A stretch of 64,000 nt of DNA from Ancylobacter tetraedralis (GTDB lineage: Bacteria > Pseudomonadota > Alphaproteobacteria > Rhizobiales > Xanthobacteraceae): assembly GCF_014195655.1 (NCBI RefSeq), contig NZ_JACICD010000001.1, positions 62,001 through 126,000 on the forward strand. The letters run 5' to 3'. The translations under genes were made by a program, and so were the position numbers. Position 1 is the stretch's first letter. The number at the start of each line of letters is the position of its first letter. The notes beneath the pieces are model-generated. The model did not search any database. It saw only the letters and a list, made by a program, of their open reading frames with translations, and had not been told where the DNA came from. Below are positions 53,167 through 63,345 of this stretch, in pieces.

Positions 53167-54192
53167 TCACGCTTCGATACGGACGCGCGGATCGACCAGC
53201 CCGTACAGGATGTCGATCGCGAGGTTCAGCAGCACGTAGAGAATGGCCATCGCCAGCACGAAGCCCTGCACCGGCGCGTAGTCCGAGGTGATCAGCGCCT
53301 CGATGGCGTAGGAGCCGATGCCGGGCCAGGCGAATACCTTCTCCACCAGCACGTTCGCGCCGAGCAGGAAGGAGAACACCATGCCGAGCGTGGTGATGAT
53401 CGGCAGCAGCGCGTTGCGGAAGGCGTAGCCCATCACGACCTTGGACGGCTTCAATCCGCTGGCGCGCGCGGTGCGCACGAAGTCGGAGGCCAGTACGGCG
53501 AGCATCGAGGCCCGGGTCATGCGGGCGATCGGCGCCAGCGAGAAGATGGCCAGCGTCACCGCCGGCAGCCATATCTGCGACCAGGCGGCGCGGAATACCT
53601 CGATATCACCGGTCAGCAGGCTGTCGATGAGATAGAAGCCGGTGATGGTGGTCGGCGAGGTGTAGAAGAAATCAAGCCGCCCCAGCGGCGCTGGCGCCCA
53701 GCCGAGGATGTAATAGAACACATAGACCAGCAGCAGCCCGGTGAAGAACACCGGCAGCGACACGCCGGCGGTTGCCACGATCCGGCACAGATGGTCGATC
53801 CAAGAGCCCTGCTTCACCGCCGCCAGAATGCCGAGCGGCACGGCGACCAGGATCGAGATCAGCAGGCCGAGCAGCGTGAGTTCGGCCGAGGCCGGAAGCC
53901 GGGCGCGGATATCCTCGATCACCGGCTGGCCGGTGGTCAGCGACGTGCCGAGATTGCCGGTGGCGAGATCCTGGACATAGGCGACGAACTGCACCGGCAA
54001 GGAGCGGTCCAGCCCGAGCTTGGCGCGGATCTCCGAGATCGCCTGTTCGCTGGCCGCCGGCCCGGCGAAATAGGCGGCGGTGTCGCCCGGCAGAACCCGG
54101 GTCAGCAGAAAGGTGACGATGATGACACCGATGATGCTCGGTATCGCCGTCATCAATCGCTTGGCAATCTGACGGAACACATCGGCCTCCAT
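53167..54192 (-). CDS. Peptide-type ABC transporter permease, DppB-like
   Basis: This 341-residue permease has the DppB start (QIAKRLMTAIPSIIGVIIVTFLLTRVLPGD) and the EAA-type loop VRTARASGLKPSKVVMGYAFRNALLPII. It has six or seven membrane segments. It follows the binding-protein gene by about 75 bases. Substrates of the family include peptides, nickel, glutathione, opines and some glycosides. Confidence 0.93.
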   Translation of the reverse strand: MEADVFRQIAKRLMTAIPSIIGVIIVTFLLTRVLPGDTAAYFAGPAASEQAISEIRAKLGLDRSLPVQFVAYVQDLATGNLGTSLTTGQPVIEDIRARLPASAELTLLGLLISILVAVPLGILAAVKQGSWIDHLCRIVATAGVSLPVFFTGLLLVYVFYYILGWAPAPLGRLDFFYTSPTTITGFYLIDSLLTGDIEVFRAAWSQIWLPAVTLAIFSLAPIARMTRASMLAVLASDFVRTARASGLKPSKVVMGYAFRNALLPIITTLGMVFSFLLGANVLVEKVFAWPGIGSYAIEALITSDYAPVQGFVLAMAILYVLLNLAIDILYGLVDPRVRIEA

Positions 54193-54267
54193 CGTTCGTG
54201 GGGTATGCGTTTTGGGGGATCCGCGTCTCCCGGCGCGGCGGGGCCACGCCGGGCTCGTCGCTCGCCG

Positions 54268-55896
54268 TCAGGCTTTCTTGAGCGTGCGGTAGTCCAGCTG
54301 GCGGTGGAACCAGTATTGGTAGCCGGTGATCTGCTTCTGCATCGCGACGCTGAGATAAGGCTGGTACAGCGGCACGCGCGGTACGTCCGTGAAAGCCAGA
54401 TCGACGAACCCGTTGACGTCTTCCTTATAGACCGCCCAATCATTTGTCGCCGCAGCCAAGCGGGCGCCATCGATCAGCTTGTCCATCTCCGGGTTCTTGT
54501 AACCCATGGTGTTGAAGAGCGCGTTCTGGCCGTGATAGCACCAGAAGAAGAAATATTCGGGATAGTCGAGCCAGCCCGAGAAGAAGTTGGAGATCAGCGG
54601 CAGCTCCTTCTTGATCAGCTCGCCGCGCCAGTTCGCTCCCGGAATCTTGTTCAGGCTTGCCTTGATGCCGATCTGCGCCAGGCTTTCCTGCAGCAGCGTG
54701 CAGAGCGGCTCGTTGACGGCGGCCGAGCCGAGATCGAAGGACAGCGTGGTTTCGAAGCCGTCGGGATAGCCGGCCTTGGCCATCAGTTCCCTTGCTTTGG
54801 CGATATCGGAGACGTAGCCATGCGGCTGCGGCCAGACCGGATCGCTCACCTTGTTCGAACCGCCGCCGAACAGCGGCTTGCCGAGTCCGAACATCACCGC
54901 ATCCATGATCTTCTGGTACGGAATGGCGTAGGCGACGGCCTGGCGTACTTCGAGCTTGTTGAACGGCGGCTTGTTGACGTTCATGCCGATGTATTGGATG
55001 CCGTTGCTGATCGGGTTCGATACCACCTTCACCTTGCCGGCCTTGTCGAGTTCGACGAAATCCTTGGCCGGCAAGTCGAACGAGATGTCGGCGTCGCCGC
55101 GCTCGATCAGCGCCCGGCGATTGCCGGCCGACGGCACCATGCGCCAGACCACGCGCTTGAGCGCGGGCATCGGCCCGCAGGTCCACGCATCGTTGCGCTC
55201 GAACACGACTTCAGTGCCGGACTGCCACTTGGTCACCTTGTAGGCGCCGCCGCCGGCGGTGTTCTGCTTGGTATATTCGAGGCCCCACGGATCGGCCTCG
55301 GTGGCCTTGGATTTCACCAGCTTGGAATTGAAGATCGAGGGCACGATCACCGCGAGGTCCGGCATGGTCAGCCGGTCGGGGCGGATAAAGTCGACGCGGA
55401 ACGTGCGGTCGTCGAGGGCGACGAACTGCTCCGGCTTTTCCAGCGAGCCGGCCTTCATCTGGAAGGTCGGGAAGCCGCCGACCGTGACGGCGCGGTCGAA
55501 CGACCATTTGACGTCCTGTGCCGTGACGGCGGTGCCGTCATGGAACTTGGCGTCCTTGCGCAGCTTGAAGGTGACGGAGCCCTCACTGAGGCTCCACTCC
55601 TCGGCCAGTTCCGGCACCAACTTGTCGCGGTCATAGCTGGCCGAGCCGTCGGGCAGCGTCTTGCTGCCATAGCTCATCAGCCGGTCATAGCAGTTCCAGG
55701 CCACCTCATAGCCGGGGCGGTTGGTGCCGACGCCGTGGATATCGAGATTGTTCGGTCCGCTTTCGCTGACCAGGAGCAGGGTTTCCTGCCGCGCCGACTG
55801 GGCGCTGGCCGAGGACCAGACCGCCGGCGCGGCAACCCCGGTGGCGGCGGCCGAAGACAGGACGGTGGCGGATTTCAGAAATTCACGGCGGTTCAT
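54268..55896 (-). CDS. ABC transporter periplasmic binding protein, DppA/OppA family (SBP_bac_5)
   Basis: This 542-residue protein has a twin-arginine type signal (NRREFLKSATVLSSAAATG) and the family-5 solute-binding fold: WNCYDRLMSYG, PELAEEWSLSEGSVTFKLRKDAKFHDGTAVTAQDVKWSFDRA-type block around 95-135, and YIGMNVNKPPFNKLEVRQAVAYAI. It is the first gene of the importer operon. The ligand pocket gives no clear peptide signature, so substrate is open. ATG 55896 begins the signal. Confidence 0.93.
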   Translation of the reverse strand: MNRREFLKSATVLSSAAATGVAAPAVWSSASAQSARQETLLLVSESGPNNLDIHGVGTNRPGYEVAWNCYDRLMSYGSKTLPDGSASYDRDKLVPELAEEWSLSEGSVTFKLRKDAKFHDGTAVTAQDVKWSFDRAVTVGGFPTFQMKAGSLEKPEQFVALDDRTFRVDFIRPDRLTMPDLAVIVPSIFNSKLVKSKATEADPWGLEYTKQNTAGGGAYKVTKWQSGTEVVFERNDAWTCGPMPALKRVVWRMVPSAGNRRALIERGDADISFDLPAKDFVELDKAGKVKVVSNPISNGIQYIGMNVNKPPFNKLEVRQAVAYAIPYQKIMDAVMFGLGKPLFGGGSNKVSDPVWPQPHGYVSDIAKARELMAKAGYPDGFETTLSFDLGSAAVNEPLCTLLQESLAQIGIKASLNKIPGANWRGELIKKELPLISNFFSGWLDYPEYFFFWCYHGQNALFNTMGYKNPEMDKLIDGARLAAATNDWAVYKEDVNGFVDLAFTDVPRVPLYQPYLSVAMQKQITGYQYWFHRQLDYRTLKKA

Positions 55897-55950
55897 TCGG
55901 CCGGCTCCCTCAGAGGGTTTGAGGCATCTCGTGTATTCTCTGGGGAAATC

Positions 55951-55980
55951 TTGCATGCAATTTTAATTAATTGCGTGCTT
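55951..55980. promoter_or_regulatory. Candidate GntR/FCD operators in the divergent AT-rich region
   Basis: The perfect palindrome TTGCATGCAA (55951-55960) is followed after ten bases by an imperfect copy TTGCGTGCTT (55971-55980), with TTAATTAA between them. The region 55940-56030 is conspicuously AT-rich and lies between the binding-protein gene and a divergent GntR/FCD gene, the expected layout for a regulator controlling its neighbour and itself. Confidence 0.55.
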
Positions 55981-56087
55981 AAATTGTTTTCAGCGGTGCG
56001 CAAATTCTAGTCTGTATGCATTTATCGATCCGTGCGAAGGATAGGCAGGATTCGTCCAAGTGAAGCAGCGCCATAGGTAAGGTTGCC

Positions 56088-56741
56088 ATGTCCGACGATG
56101 GGCAAACGCGAGCCGAAAAGCTGGCGAGCGAAATCGCCGACGCCATTCTGGACGGCACATTCGAGCCTGGCAGCCGTCTCGACGAGCACATGCTCGCCGC
56201 GCGCTATGGCACGTCGCGCACGCCCGTGCGCGAAGCCCTCAGGCAATTGGCGGCGACCGGCCTGATCGATCTTCGCCCCCGGCGTGGGGCCATCGTGGCG
56301 CTCGTCACCTCCGACCAGCTCGAGGTCCTTTTCGTCGCCATGGGCGAGCTTGAGGCGACCTGCGCCCGGCTGTCCGCGCTCAGCATGACGCCGATCGAGC
56401 GCCGCCGGCTGGAGGTGCTTCAGGACTCGATGGGCGAGCTGGTCGCGCAAAACGACGTGGCGGCCTATACGGCGGCAAACACCTCCTTCCACACGCTGTT
56501 CTATACCGGCTGCCACAACCCGGTGATTTCCGAGATGGCCATCGGCTTGCGCCGGCGGTTGGCACCCTTCCGTCAGGCCCAGTTCCGGGCGGTGGGGCGG
56601 CTGGCGCGCTCGCATGCCGAGCACGCCGTCGTCGTCGGTGCCGTGCTCGCCGGCAATGCGTCAGCGGCCCACGCGGCCATGCTGCGTCACGTCAGCCTGG
56701 TCGAGGACGCGTTCGAGGAACTTCGGAATGTGCCGGCGTGA
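56088..56741 (+). CDS. GntR-family (FCD subfamily) transcriptional regulator
   Basis: This 217-residue regulator has an N-terminal winged helix (ILDGTFEPGSRLDEHMLAARYGTSRTPVREALRQLAATGLI, about 19-60) and an FCD ligand domain from about 85 with metal/ligand-site candidates in NTSFHTLFYTGCHNP and RSHAEHAVVVGAV. It is divergent from the peptide-type ABC operon and probably represses it through the sites at 55951-55980. ATG 56088 has AGGTAAGG upstream. Confidence 0.9.
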   Translation: MSDDGQTRAEKLASEIADAILDGTFEPGSRLDEHMLAARYGTSRTPVREALRQLAATGLIDLRPRRGAIVALVTSDQLEVLFVAMGELEATCARLSALSMTPIERRRLEVLQDSMGELVAQNDVAAYTAANTSFHTLFYTGCHNPVISEMAIGLRRRLAPFRQAQFRAVGRLARSHAEHAVVVGAVLAGNASAAHAAMLRHVSLVEDAFEELRNVPA

Positions 56742-56996
56742 ATCATGGGGTGTGAAGGCCGGGTCTCGCCGACGGCGCCCATGAAAGCGGACACGGCGAA
56801 TGGCTGCTTCGGGTCCGGTCGCGATTATCGCGAGCGCTCCTGGGTTCGCTCAAGCAGGGTTCGGGCCGAGCCGATCTCGGCCAGCCGGATGGCGCGGCGG
56901 CCCTCTCGCACCACGTCTCTCCACCCGACGTAACCGGTGCGGCATCCGGAAATCCACGCCGCGTCGCCGGACGGGCAGGGGCGGGCGATGGTTCGG

Positions 56997-57347
56997 TCAA
57001 TAGCGGGTGCCGGCGGAACCGGGCGGCTCGCAAATCAGCTGCCAGGCCCGCTTGGCGCATTCGACGATGTGGTCGCAGGAGGATGTTACGGCAGCCTCAT
57101 TCACCCGGGAATGGATGGAATTGCGGCGCACGGCTTCAGCCTGCAACATGATGGCGGTGAGCGCGTCGGCAATCTGGCGATGCAGTTCGATATCGTCCTG
57201 CAGGGGAGGCGCCTGCCCGGCGACAGCCTGCATATCGACAGCCTGCCCGCAGGCGGTCTCCGCGCCGGCCCGCGCGGCTGTCTCGTCCAGGATCGACAGG
57301 CTGGGACGTTCGGACTGGGCCATGAATCGCCACTGAGAAGGGTTCAT
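56997..57347 (-). CDS. Hypothetical protein, 116 residues
   Basis: ATG 57347 follows GAGGAG by nine bases (a GTG seven codons earlier is possible). The protein is helical, with an amphipathic stretch DDIELHRQIADALTAIMLQAEAVRRN (about 56-80) that looks like a dimerisation helix of histidine kinases, but without an ATPase domain. It carries several cysteines (SSCDHIVECAKRAWQLIC). I do not recognise a family. It lies downstream of the large ATPase regulator on the same strand and could be a small partner of it. Confidence 0.6.
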   Translation of the reverse strand: MNPSQWRFMAQSERPSLSILDETAARAGAETACGQAVDMQAVAGQAPPLQDDIELHRQIADALTAIMLQAEAVRRNSIHSRVNEAAVTSSCDHIVECAKRAWQLICEPPGSAGTRY

Positions 57348-57479
57348 GTCAGTGAACTCCTCGTACACTGATCTGACTTAGAGGAATGTAGAGGGACCTG
57401 CCGACGGCGCGTGTAAAAATTTGCAAATTGCCGCTGCGCGCAGATGGAACGCGGTCGCCCTGTACCCGGGCCGCGCTGT

Positions 57480-60362
57480 TCAGGCGAAAAGCCCGCGCGC
57501 CGTTCCGCTCAACAACTCCGTCGCTTCCCTCACCACAGCCTGATCGCCGCCGCTCCCGCAGCGATGGATCAATGGCGAAAGCAGGGCTTCGGCTTCGGCG
57601 GCGCGCCCTTGGGTCTGCCAGAGGCGGGCCAGGCTGATCGCCGCCTTGATTTCCCAGAACAATGCCTGCTGCTCGCGGGCCATCTCCAGAGCCTGCGTCA
57701 CGTGCCGTTCGGCTTCGTCCGCAGCGTCAGGGCCATTTGCGAGGAGGGCGAACTCGCCGGAGAGCCGCCGGAGTTCGGGAACGAACCAGCGTTCCTCGTT
57801 CTCCTCGGAGCGCGTCAGGGCTTCCGCAAGACAGGTATTGGCGCGCTCCAACTCATTCGCCTTCGCGAGCGCCTGGGCATATTCCGCCAGGAAGACGCTG
57901 TAGTAGACACCGTAAGCAATGCTTCGCAGCCGCCCCAGGGCGTCGCCCAGATGCTTGATACCCGAGGGCAGGTTTCCCTCGCGGACGGCCATGACACCCG
58001 CGAAGCACTGCCCCCAGACCTGCCAGAATTCGATGCCATCGCGCGCAGATTCGTCGACCAGCCGCGTGATGAAGCGCCGTGCGCGCGGCATGTCGTCGGC
58101 AAACAGCGCCACCGGGCATGCCGCCTGCACCAAGACCTGGCAGAGCGACAGCCGATCATCGGCCGCCTCCGCCACGGCAACGATGTCGTCGACCTCGGCC
58201 ATGGCCGCGTCAAACGAGCCCTGCAGCCAGAGAATGCGTGCCAGGAAGCAGCGCGCCAGCACCTTCTGCTCGAACACGAAGCGGATGATCTGATCGCCCG
58301 TGACCGGCACGACATATCCGTTGACCATGCGCTCGATGTGCTGGCGTGCCTCCGCTTGTCGGCCGAGCAGATGCAGGATGTAGCCGATCATGCGATGGCC
58401 GATATGGCTGTCGTTCAGGTCGCTGCGCCGCGCCGCGACGTCGGCAAAGTGATGCGCGAGATCGAGCGCCTCGTGGAATTGACTGCGATTGAGCCGATAG
58501 GACCAGAGCCCCCACAGCGCCCGCAACTGATAGTCGGTATCGTCGAGGCTCTCCGCGAGATCGAGCGTGCGCTGCCACGCCACGCGCGTCTCCTCGACCT
58601 GCCCCCGGATCTGCATGAGCGACCAGGCGAGGGCGGCCTGCAGGCGCATCTGGACCCAGTCACAATGTGAACTGTCGATGCGCGCCAGTGCCATCCGCAC
58701 CTGTCCATGGGCCTCGGCGATGAGCTGCAGCTGGAACCAGAGCGGAACGGTGCCCAATGTCAGCGCGACGCCGATCTCGGGATCCCCCCCCGGCGAAAAC
58801 GCCCATTCCAACGCCGCGCGGGCATTGTCGATGAGATGGCGATGGTCGCGCGTCCATTCGGGGGCCGGCTGGACTGCCCATGCCAGAGCTGCCCGATCGA
58901 GCGTATCGCGGAATATCTCGGCATGCCGGCGACGCAGCAGTTCGAGTTTGCCGCTTTCCGCCAGCTTCAGCGCGGCATAGGCGCGGGTCATGTCGAGCAG
59001 CCGATAGCGCGCCTGCGAGCCATGCACGTCGGCCGCGATCAGCGACTTCTCGACCAGGTTGGCGAGGGCATTGACGACTTTTTCGTCGGTCGCCTCGTCA
59101 TCGGCGACGATGGCCATGGCATCGTCCACCGTGAAATTGCCGGCCAGTACGGCCAGTTGCCGCAGCACAAGCTGCTCGAAGGGCGGCAACAGCGTGTAGC
59201 TCCAGTCGAGCAATGTGCTCAGCGTCTGGTGCCGTCGCAGCGCGGTGCGACGGCCCTGCAGCTGAAGGCGGAAGCGGTCATCGAGGCGGCTGGCGAGGCC
59301 CGCGACGCCCAGGCTCTCGACGCGGCCCGCGGCGATTTCGATGGCAAGCGCGATACCGTCCAGCCGGCGGCAGAGATCGGCGACGACCGACGCCTCGGAA
59401 TCGATCAGCCTGAACCCGTTGAGGGTTGCGGCGGCACGCTCCACGAAGAGCTGGACCGCCGGATACTGCAGCGCCTCGGCGCTTGTCAGGTGTTCACTGG
59501 GCGGCGGCGCGTCGAGCGAGGACAGGCGATGGATACGCTCGCCGCGAACGCGCAACGGTTCTCGCGTCGTGGCGAGGATGTGCAGGCCCTCGCCGCCCTT
59601 GGCGAACAATTCCTCGGCGAGGGTCGAGACCGCGTCGATGACGTGCTCGCAGCTGTCCAGCAGCAGCAGGCGCCGCCGCGACCGGGTCGCGGCGATGAGG
59701 CTCTGCATGGGTGCTTCCGTGAGCAGCCCCACGCCCAGCGCGGCGGCGACCGCGGCGGGCACGAGCTGCGGGTCGCTCAAGGCCGACAGATCGACAAAGC
59801 AGATGCCATCGCTGAAGCCGGGCGCGGTCTCATGCGCGACGGCAATCGCCACGGTGGACTTTCCGATGCCGCCCGGACCGACCAGCGAAACGAAACGCTG
59901 TTCCCTGAGCAGCGAGGCGATGTACGGGACGGTGGCGGCACGGCCGACAATGCGGGACAGCGCCGGCGGGAGGTTCGAGGGGACGGGGCTCGGCCCTGGC
60001 GGCGTCTCCCGCGTCGGCGGCGCGTCCTCGCGCTCTACCGGAAAGACAAAGGAATAGCCGCGTCCGGAAATGTTGACGATGTAGCGGCGTCCCTCCTGGC
60101 CATCCCCAAGCGCGCGCCGCAGCGCCGCGATATGAACCCGGAGATTGGCTTCCTCGACGAAGGTCTCCGGCCAGACGCGCTGAATGAGCTGTGCCTTGGT
60201 GACGACCTCGCCGTGATGTTCGAGGAGGACGAACAGGATGGCCCGTGCCCGGCTGCCCAGATTGACGACCGTGCCGTTCTCCGCGAGCAATTGCTGGGCC
60301 GGCAGGTAGGTAAAGGGTCCGAACCGTACCTGCCCGACCGAAGGTGCATCCTGTTCAATCAC
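57480..60362 (-). CDS. Large transcriptional regulator: winged-helix DNA-binding domain, NTPase, TPR-like repeats
   Basis: This protein has 960 residues. Residues about 10-110 form an OmpR/PhoB-type winged helix ([54 protein letters not shown]). A Pro-rich linker leads to an NB-ARC/AAA-like NTPase with Walker [10 protein letters not shown] (about 166), Walker [12 protein letters not shown] and the sensor [12 protein letters not shown]. The last 450 residues are helical, TPR-like repeats that probably sense a ligand or partner. GTG 60362 is the start. It is 95 bases downstream of the sugar-type permease genes on the same strand, so it is probably co-transcribed and may regulate them. Confidence 0.87.
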   Translation of the reverse strand: MIEQDAPSVGQVRFGPFTYLPAQQLLAENGTVVNLGSRARAILFVLLEHHGEVVTKAQLIQRVWPETFVEEANLRVHIAALRRALGDGQEGRRYIVNISGRGYSFVFPVEREDAPPTRETPPGPSPVPSNLPPALSRIVGRAATVPYIASLLREQRFVSLVGPGGIGKSTVAIAVAHETAPGFSDGICFVDLSALSDPQLVPAAVAAALGVGLLTEAPMQSLIAATRSRRRLLLLDSCEHVIDAVSTLAEELFAKGGEGLHILATTREPLRVRGERIHRLSSLDAPPPSEHLTSAEALQYPAVQLFVERAAATLNGFRLIDSEASVVADLCRRLDGIALAIEIAAGRVESLGVAGLASRLDDRFRLQLQGRRTALRRHQTLSTLLDWSYTLLPPFEQLVLRQLAVLAGNFTVDDAMAIVADDEATDEKVVNALANLVEKSLIAADVHGSQARYRLLDMTRAYAALKLAESGKLELLRRRHAEIFRDTLDRAALAWAVQPAPEWTRDHRHLIDNARAALEWAFSPGGDPEIGVALTLGTVPLWFQLQLIAEAHGQVRMALARIDSSHCDWVQMRLQAALAWSLMQIRGQVEETRVAWQRTLDLAESLDDTDYQLRALWGLWSYRLNRSQFHEALDLAHHFADVAARRSDLNDSHIGHRMIGYILHLLGRQAEARQHIERMVNGYVVPVTGDQIIRFVFEQKVLARCFLARILWLQGSFDAAMAEVDDIVAVAEAADDRLSLCQVLVQAACPVALFADDMPRARRFITRLVDESARDGIEFWQVWGQCFAGVMAVREGNLPSGIKHLGDALGRLRSIAYGVYYSVFLAEYAQALAKANELERANTCLAEALTRSEENEERWFVPELRRLSGEFALLANGPDAADEAERHVTQALEMAREQQALFWEIKAAISLARLWQTQGRAAEAEALLSPLIHRCGSGGDQAVVREATELLSGTARGLFA

Positions 60363-60457
60363 GATGGTCCAATGATGCGGTCAGTTCATTTCCCAAGAAT
60401 GGCGGGACACTATCACCTCAATAGGGCGCGCGCGACATAGTTGGGGTCGACCATGGT

Positions 60458-61249
60458 CTATGTCGATCCCAGACTCAGGCGAAGGCCGCGCAGCATGTAG
60501 CGCTGCAGCCAGACGAATGTGAGCATCACCGGCAGGCTGGCGACCAGCACGGCCGCCATGACGTCCGGCCAGTCCACCGCGTAGCGCCCCGCCGTCAACG
60601 CGTTGACCCGGATGGGCAGTGTGAAGGTGGACGGGCTGCGCAGGATTGTCAGCGCCAGAACGAACTCGTTGAACGCGGTGATGAAGGCGAAGGTCGCCGT
60701 TACCGCGATGGCGGGTAGCGACAGCGGCAGCACGATGAGGCGGAGTATCTGGAGCCGCGAAGCACCGTCGATGCGCGCCGCCTCTTCGAGTTCCACCGGG
60801 ATGGCATCGATATAGCCCCGGAGCATCCAGATCGCGAACGGGATCTGGAACGCCGAATAGAGCCCGATCAGCGCCAGCCTCGTATCCGTCAGACCGGCCC
60901 ATGCGACCATCTGGGAAAGCCCCAGCACGAGCATGATGGGCGCCAGTATCTGCGAGCCGAGAAGGGCTTCCGATGCTGCGCGCCGTCCCCGGAACCGCCA
61001 GCGGGACAGCACATAGGCGGCGGGCAGCGCTATGAGGGTTGATGCGAGGGCCGTCGAGAGGGCGATGACGAGGCTGTTGATGAGCGCCGTGCCGATTTCC
61101 GTCCGGTACCACATGCCGATCCAGAAGGTTCTCACGTCGCCGCCACTTCCACGGCGATGGATCGTGTCGAGCACGACGGCGAAGGGGAACAGGTTGAACG
61201 CGAGCAAGGGAAGAAGGGCGCACCAGCTCAGCAGGCTTCTCTTAACCAT
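60458..61249 (-). CDS. Carbohydrate ABC transporter permease, MalG-like (CUT1)
   Basis: This 263-residue inner-membrane permease has six membrane segments and the EAA loop LEEAARIDGASRLQILRLIVLPLSLPAI; FAFITAFNEFVLALTIL is typical of MalG/UgpE-type proteins. Its start overlaps the end of the upstream permease gene by eight bases. No ATPase gene of the MalK/MsmX type is adjacent. Confidence 0.9.
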   Translation of the reverse strand: MVKRSLLSWCALLPLLAFNLFPFAVVLDTIHRRGSGGDVRTFWIGMWYRTEIGTALINSLVIALSTALASTLIALPAAYVLSRWRFRGRRAASEALLGSQILAPIMLVLGLSQMVAWAGLTDTRLALIGLYSAFQIPFAIWMLRGYIDAIPVELEEAARIDGASRLQILRLIVLPLSLPAIAVTATFAFITAFNEFVLALTILRSPSTFTLPIRVNALTAGRYAVDWPDVMAAVLVASLPVMLTFVWLQRYMLRGLRLSLGST

Positions 61250-62162
61250 GAGCGGGCCGCTCCAGCAGGCGCAGCAGGAGCACCGTCAGTGCCCCCAGCG
61301 CGCCGAGCATGAGGATGGACAGCGCCGCCGCCTCATCCAGCCTGCCGAGTGTGAAGGCCAGCTTGTAGAGATAGGTCACGAGAATGTCGGTACCGTTCGC
61401 CGGCCCCCCCTGGGTGAGGATCCAGATGATCGGGAATGAGTTCATCACATAGGCGATGTTGAAGATCAGCACGACGCAGATGAACGGCCTCAGCAGGGGC
61501 AGGGTGACATGACCCAGCCGCGCGCCGGCATTCGCACCATCGAGGCGGGCCGCGTCGGAGAGGTCCGCCGGGATCGAGGAAAGGCCCGCGAGCAGGATGA
61601 CCGTGCTAAACGGCACGGAGACCAGAATGGCGATCAGGATCTCGAAGCCGAAGCTCGCCGGGATCGAACCGAGCCAGATGACCGGACGCTCGATCAGGCC
61701 GCTCGCCATGGCGAGCCTGTTCAACAGCCCGGCTTCGTCGCTGAGCACCCGTCGCCAGACGACCGCCATCGAGGTGACGGAAATGGCCCATGGCGCCAGC
61801 ACGAGAAACTGCGCGAGACGGCGGCCGAAGAAGCGCCGGTTCAGCACCAGCGCGGTCGGCAGGGCGATGAGGAGGGTGCCGCCCACCACCGAGCCGGTCC
61901 AGATCACGGTCCGCAGGGCGATGTCCGGCAGGAGCGGATCCGCCATCAGGCGCGCGAAATTGCGCAGCCCGACATAATCCCCGATCCGGCCGAAGCGCGA
62001 CACGCTGGAAAGCGACATCCGCACGAGCAGCAGGACAGGCACGAGGGTGATGAAAAAGGCGGCCGCGACACTCGGGGCCATCAGCAGAAAAAGCATCTGG
62101 CGGGTGCGCAGATGCGGCTCGTCAACGGTGGGCAAGGACGTCGTCGATTTGCCGCGCCGCAT
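61242..62162 (-). CDS. Carbohydrate ABC transporter permease, MalF-like (CUT1)
   Basis: This 306-residue permease has the short UgpA/LacF-type format: LMAPSVAAAFFITLVPVLLLVRMS at the first membrane segment, EAA-type loop LSDAARLDGANAGARLGHVTLPLLRPF, and WILTQGGPANGTDILVTYLYKLAF near the end. ATG 62162 overlaps the binding-protein gene by 41 bases; a start at ATG 62099 would remove the overlap but also 21 residues before the first membrane segment. Confidence 0.9.
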   Translation of the reverse strand: MRRGKSTTSLPTVDEPHLRTRQMLFLLMAPSVAAAFFITLVPVLLLVRMSLSSVSRFGRIGDYVGLRNFARLMADPLLPDIALRTVIWTGSVVGGTLLIALPTALVLNRRFFGRRLAQFLVLAPWAISVTSMAVVWRRVLSDEAGLLNRLAMASGLIERPVIWLGSIPASFGFEILIAILVSVPFSTVILLAGLSSIPADLSDAARLDGANAGARLGHVTLPLLRPFICVVLIFNIAYVMNSFPIIWILTQGGPANGTDILVTYLYKLAFTLGRLDEAAALSILMLGALGALTVLLLRLLERPAHG

Positions 62163-63345
62163 CCGTCATCGCCTCCGCAGGTGTCTTCTGGCCGATATAC
62201 ATGGCCTGCAGCGAGCGGAGGGTAATTTCCGACAGTTCCGACCAGCCTTTGATGGTCGGCGCGAAGCGGGCGTAGGCCAGCCCTGCGGCGAAGGCGGCGA
62301 TATCGGGATCGTCCTTGTAATAGCTGTCCGCCGCGCCTTCCACCGTGACGGGGAGAAGTCCTTCCGCGTGGTCGAATTCGGCACGGTACTTGGCGCCGTA
62401 CAGGAACTGCATGAAATCCCAGGCAGCCTTCTGGTTTTTCGACGAACTGGACAGCGTGAGGACGTCGGTCACGCCCAGCGTGACCGGCTGGGTCTGGACC
62501 GGAAACGGCAGGACGGCGTAGCGCAGATCGGGCGCTTCCGCCTTCAACTGCGGGACAAGCATCGGGTAGGCGAAGACGATGCCGATGCGCCCCTCCTTGA
62601 ACAGCTTGAACACATCCTCGCGGCTATGGGCCGTGGGCGAGGGTTCGGTCGCCTTCTCGTTGATCAGCGACATGTAGAAGGTCGCGGCGCGGATGGCTTC
62701 GGGAGATGCGAGACCGCTCTTCCCGTCCTTGAGGATTTCGCCGCCAAAGCCCCACAGCGCGTAATAGAAATAGGTGTCGACCTCGACTTCCTTGCCCGGC
62801 AGCCCGAAGCCATACGTGTCGGGCAGGGCCGAGACGGCCTTCGCCGCGGTGCGGAGGTCGTCCCACGTCTTCGGCGCCTGCACCCCCGCCTTTTGCAGCA
62901 GGTCGGTATTGACCACCATGGCGCGGGCCGAGGCCGCGGCCGGCAGGCCGAGCAACGTTCCGTTCACCCGGGCCGGCACAAGAAAGGCGGGAATGAACTT
63001 CGCCTTGAATTCCGGCGTCACCAGCGGATCGAGCGGTTCGAGCAGACCATCGGCCGCCAGATCCGAGACCCACATGGTGGGGACGATCGCAATATCGGGC
63101 TGGTCCCCGCTACTGATATCGGTCGTCAGCTTCTGCAGATAGCTGTCCCACGGGATGACCTCGATCTGGATATGCGTGTCGGGATGAAGCGCCTCGTAAT
63201 CGCGCGCGACGCGTTCAAGGAAGGGGCGCGTGAACCCCGAATATTCCCCCGCCGTGAACCGCAGGTCGGCGGCCACGGCACCGTACAGCCCGGATGAAAA
63301 GGGCACACACGCCAGAGCGAGCAAGAGAGCAACCAGACGCGCCAT
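62122..63345 (-). CDS. Carbohydrate ABC transporter periplasmic binding protein (family 1)
   Basis: This 407-residue protein has a Sec signal peptide (MARLVALLLALACVPFSSGLYGAVA|AD) and the MalE/UgpB-type solute-binding fold. YEALHPDTHIQIEVIPWDSYLQKLTTDISSGDQPDI-type opening and LGLPAAASARAMVVNTDLL, LPGKEVEVDTYFYYALWGFGGEIL and KNQKAAWDFMQFL blocks are visible. It is the first gene of the sugar importer operon. The ligand cannot be predicted from sequence. Confidence 0.9.
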   Translation of the reverse strand: MARLVALLLALACVPFSSGLYGAVAADLRFTAGEYSGFTRPFLERVARDYEALHPDTHIQIEVIPWDSYLQKLTTDISSGDQPDIAIVPTMWVSDLAADGLLEPLDPLVTPEFKAKFIPAFLVPARVNGTLLGLPAAASARAMVVNTDLLQKAGVQAPKTWDDLRTAAKAVSALPDTYGFGLPGKEVEVDTYFYYALWGFGGEILKDGKSGLASPEAIRAATFYMSLINEKATEPSPTAHSREDVFKLFKEGRIGIVFAYPMLVPQLKAEAPDLRYAVLPFPVQTQPVTLGVTDVLTLSSSSKNQKAAWDFMQFLYGAKYRAEFDHAEGLLPVTVEGAADSYYKDDPDIAAFAAGLAYARFAPTIKGWSELSEITLRSLQAMYIGQKTPAEAMTDAARQIDDVLAHR

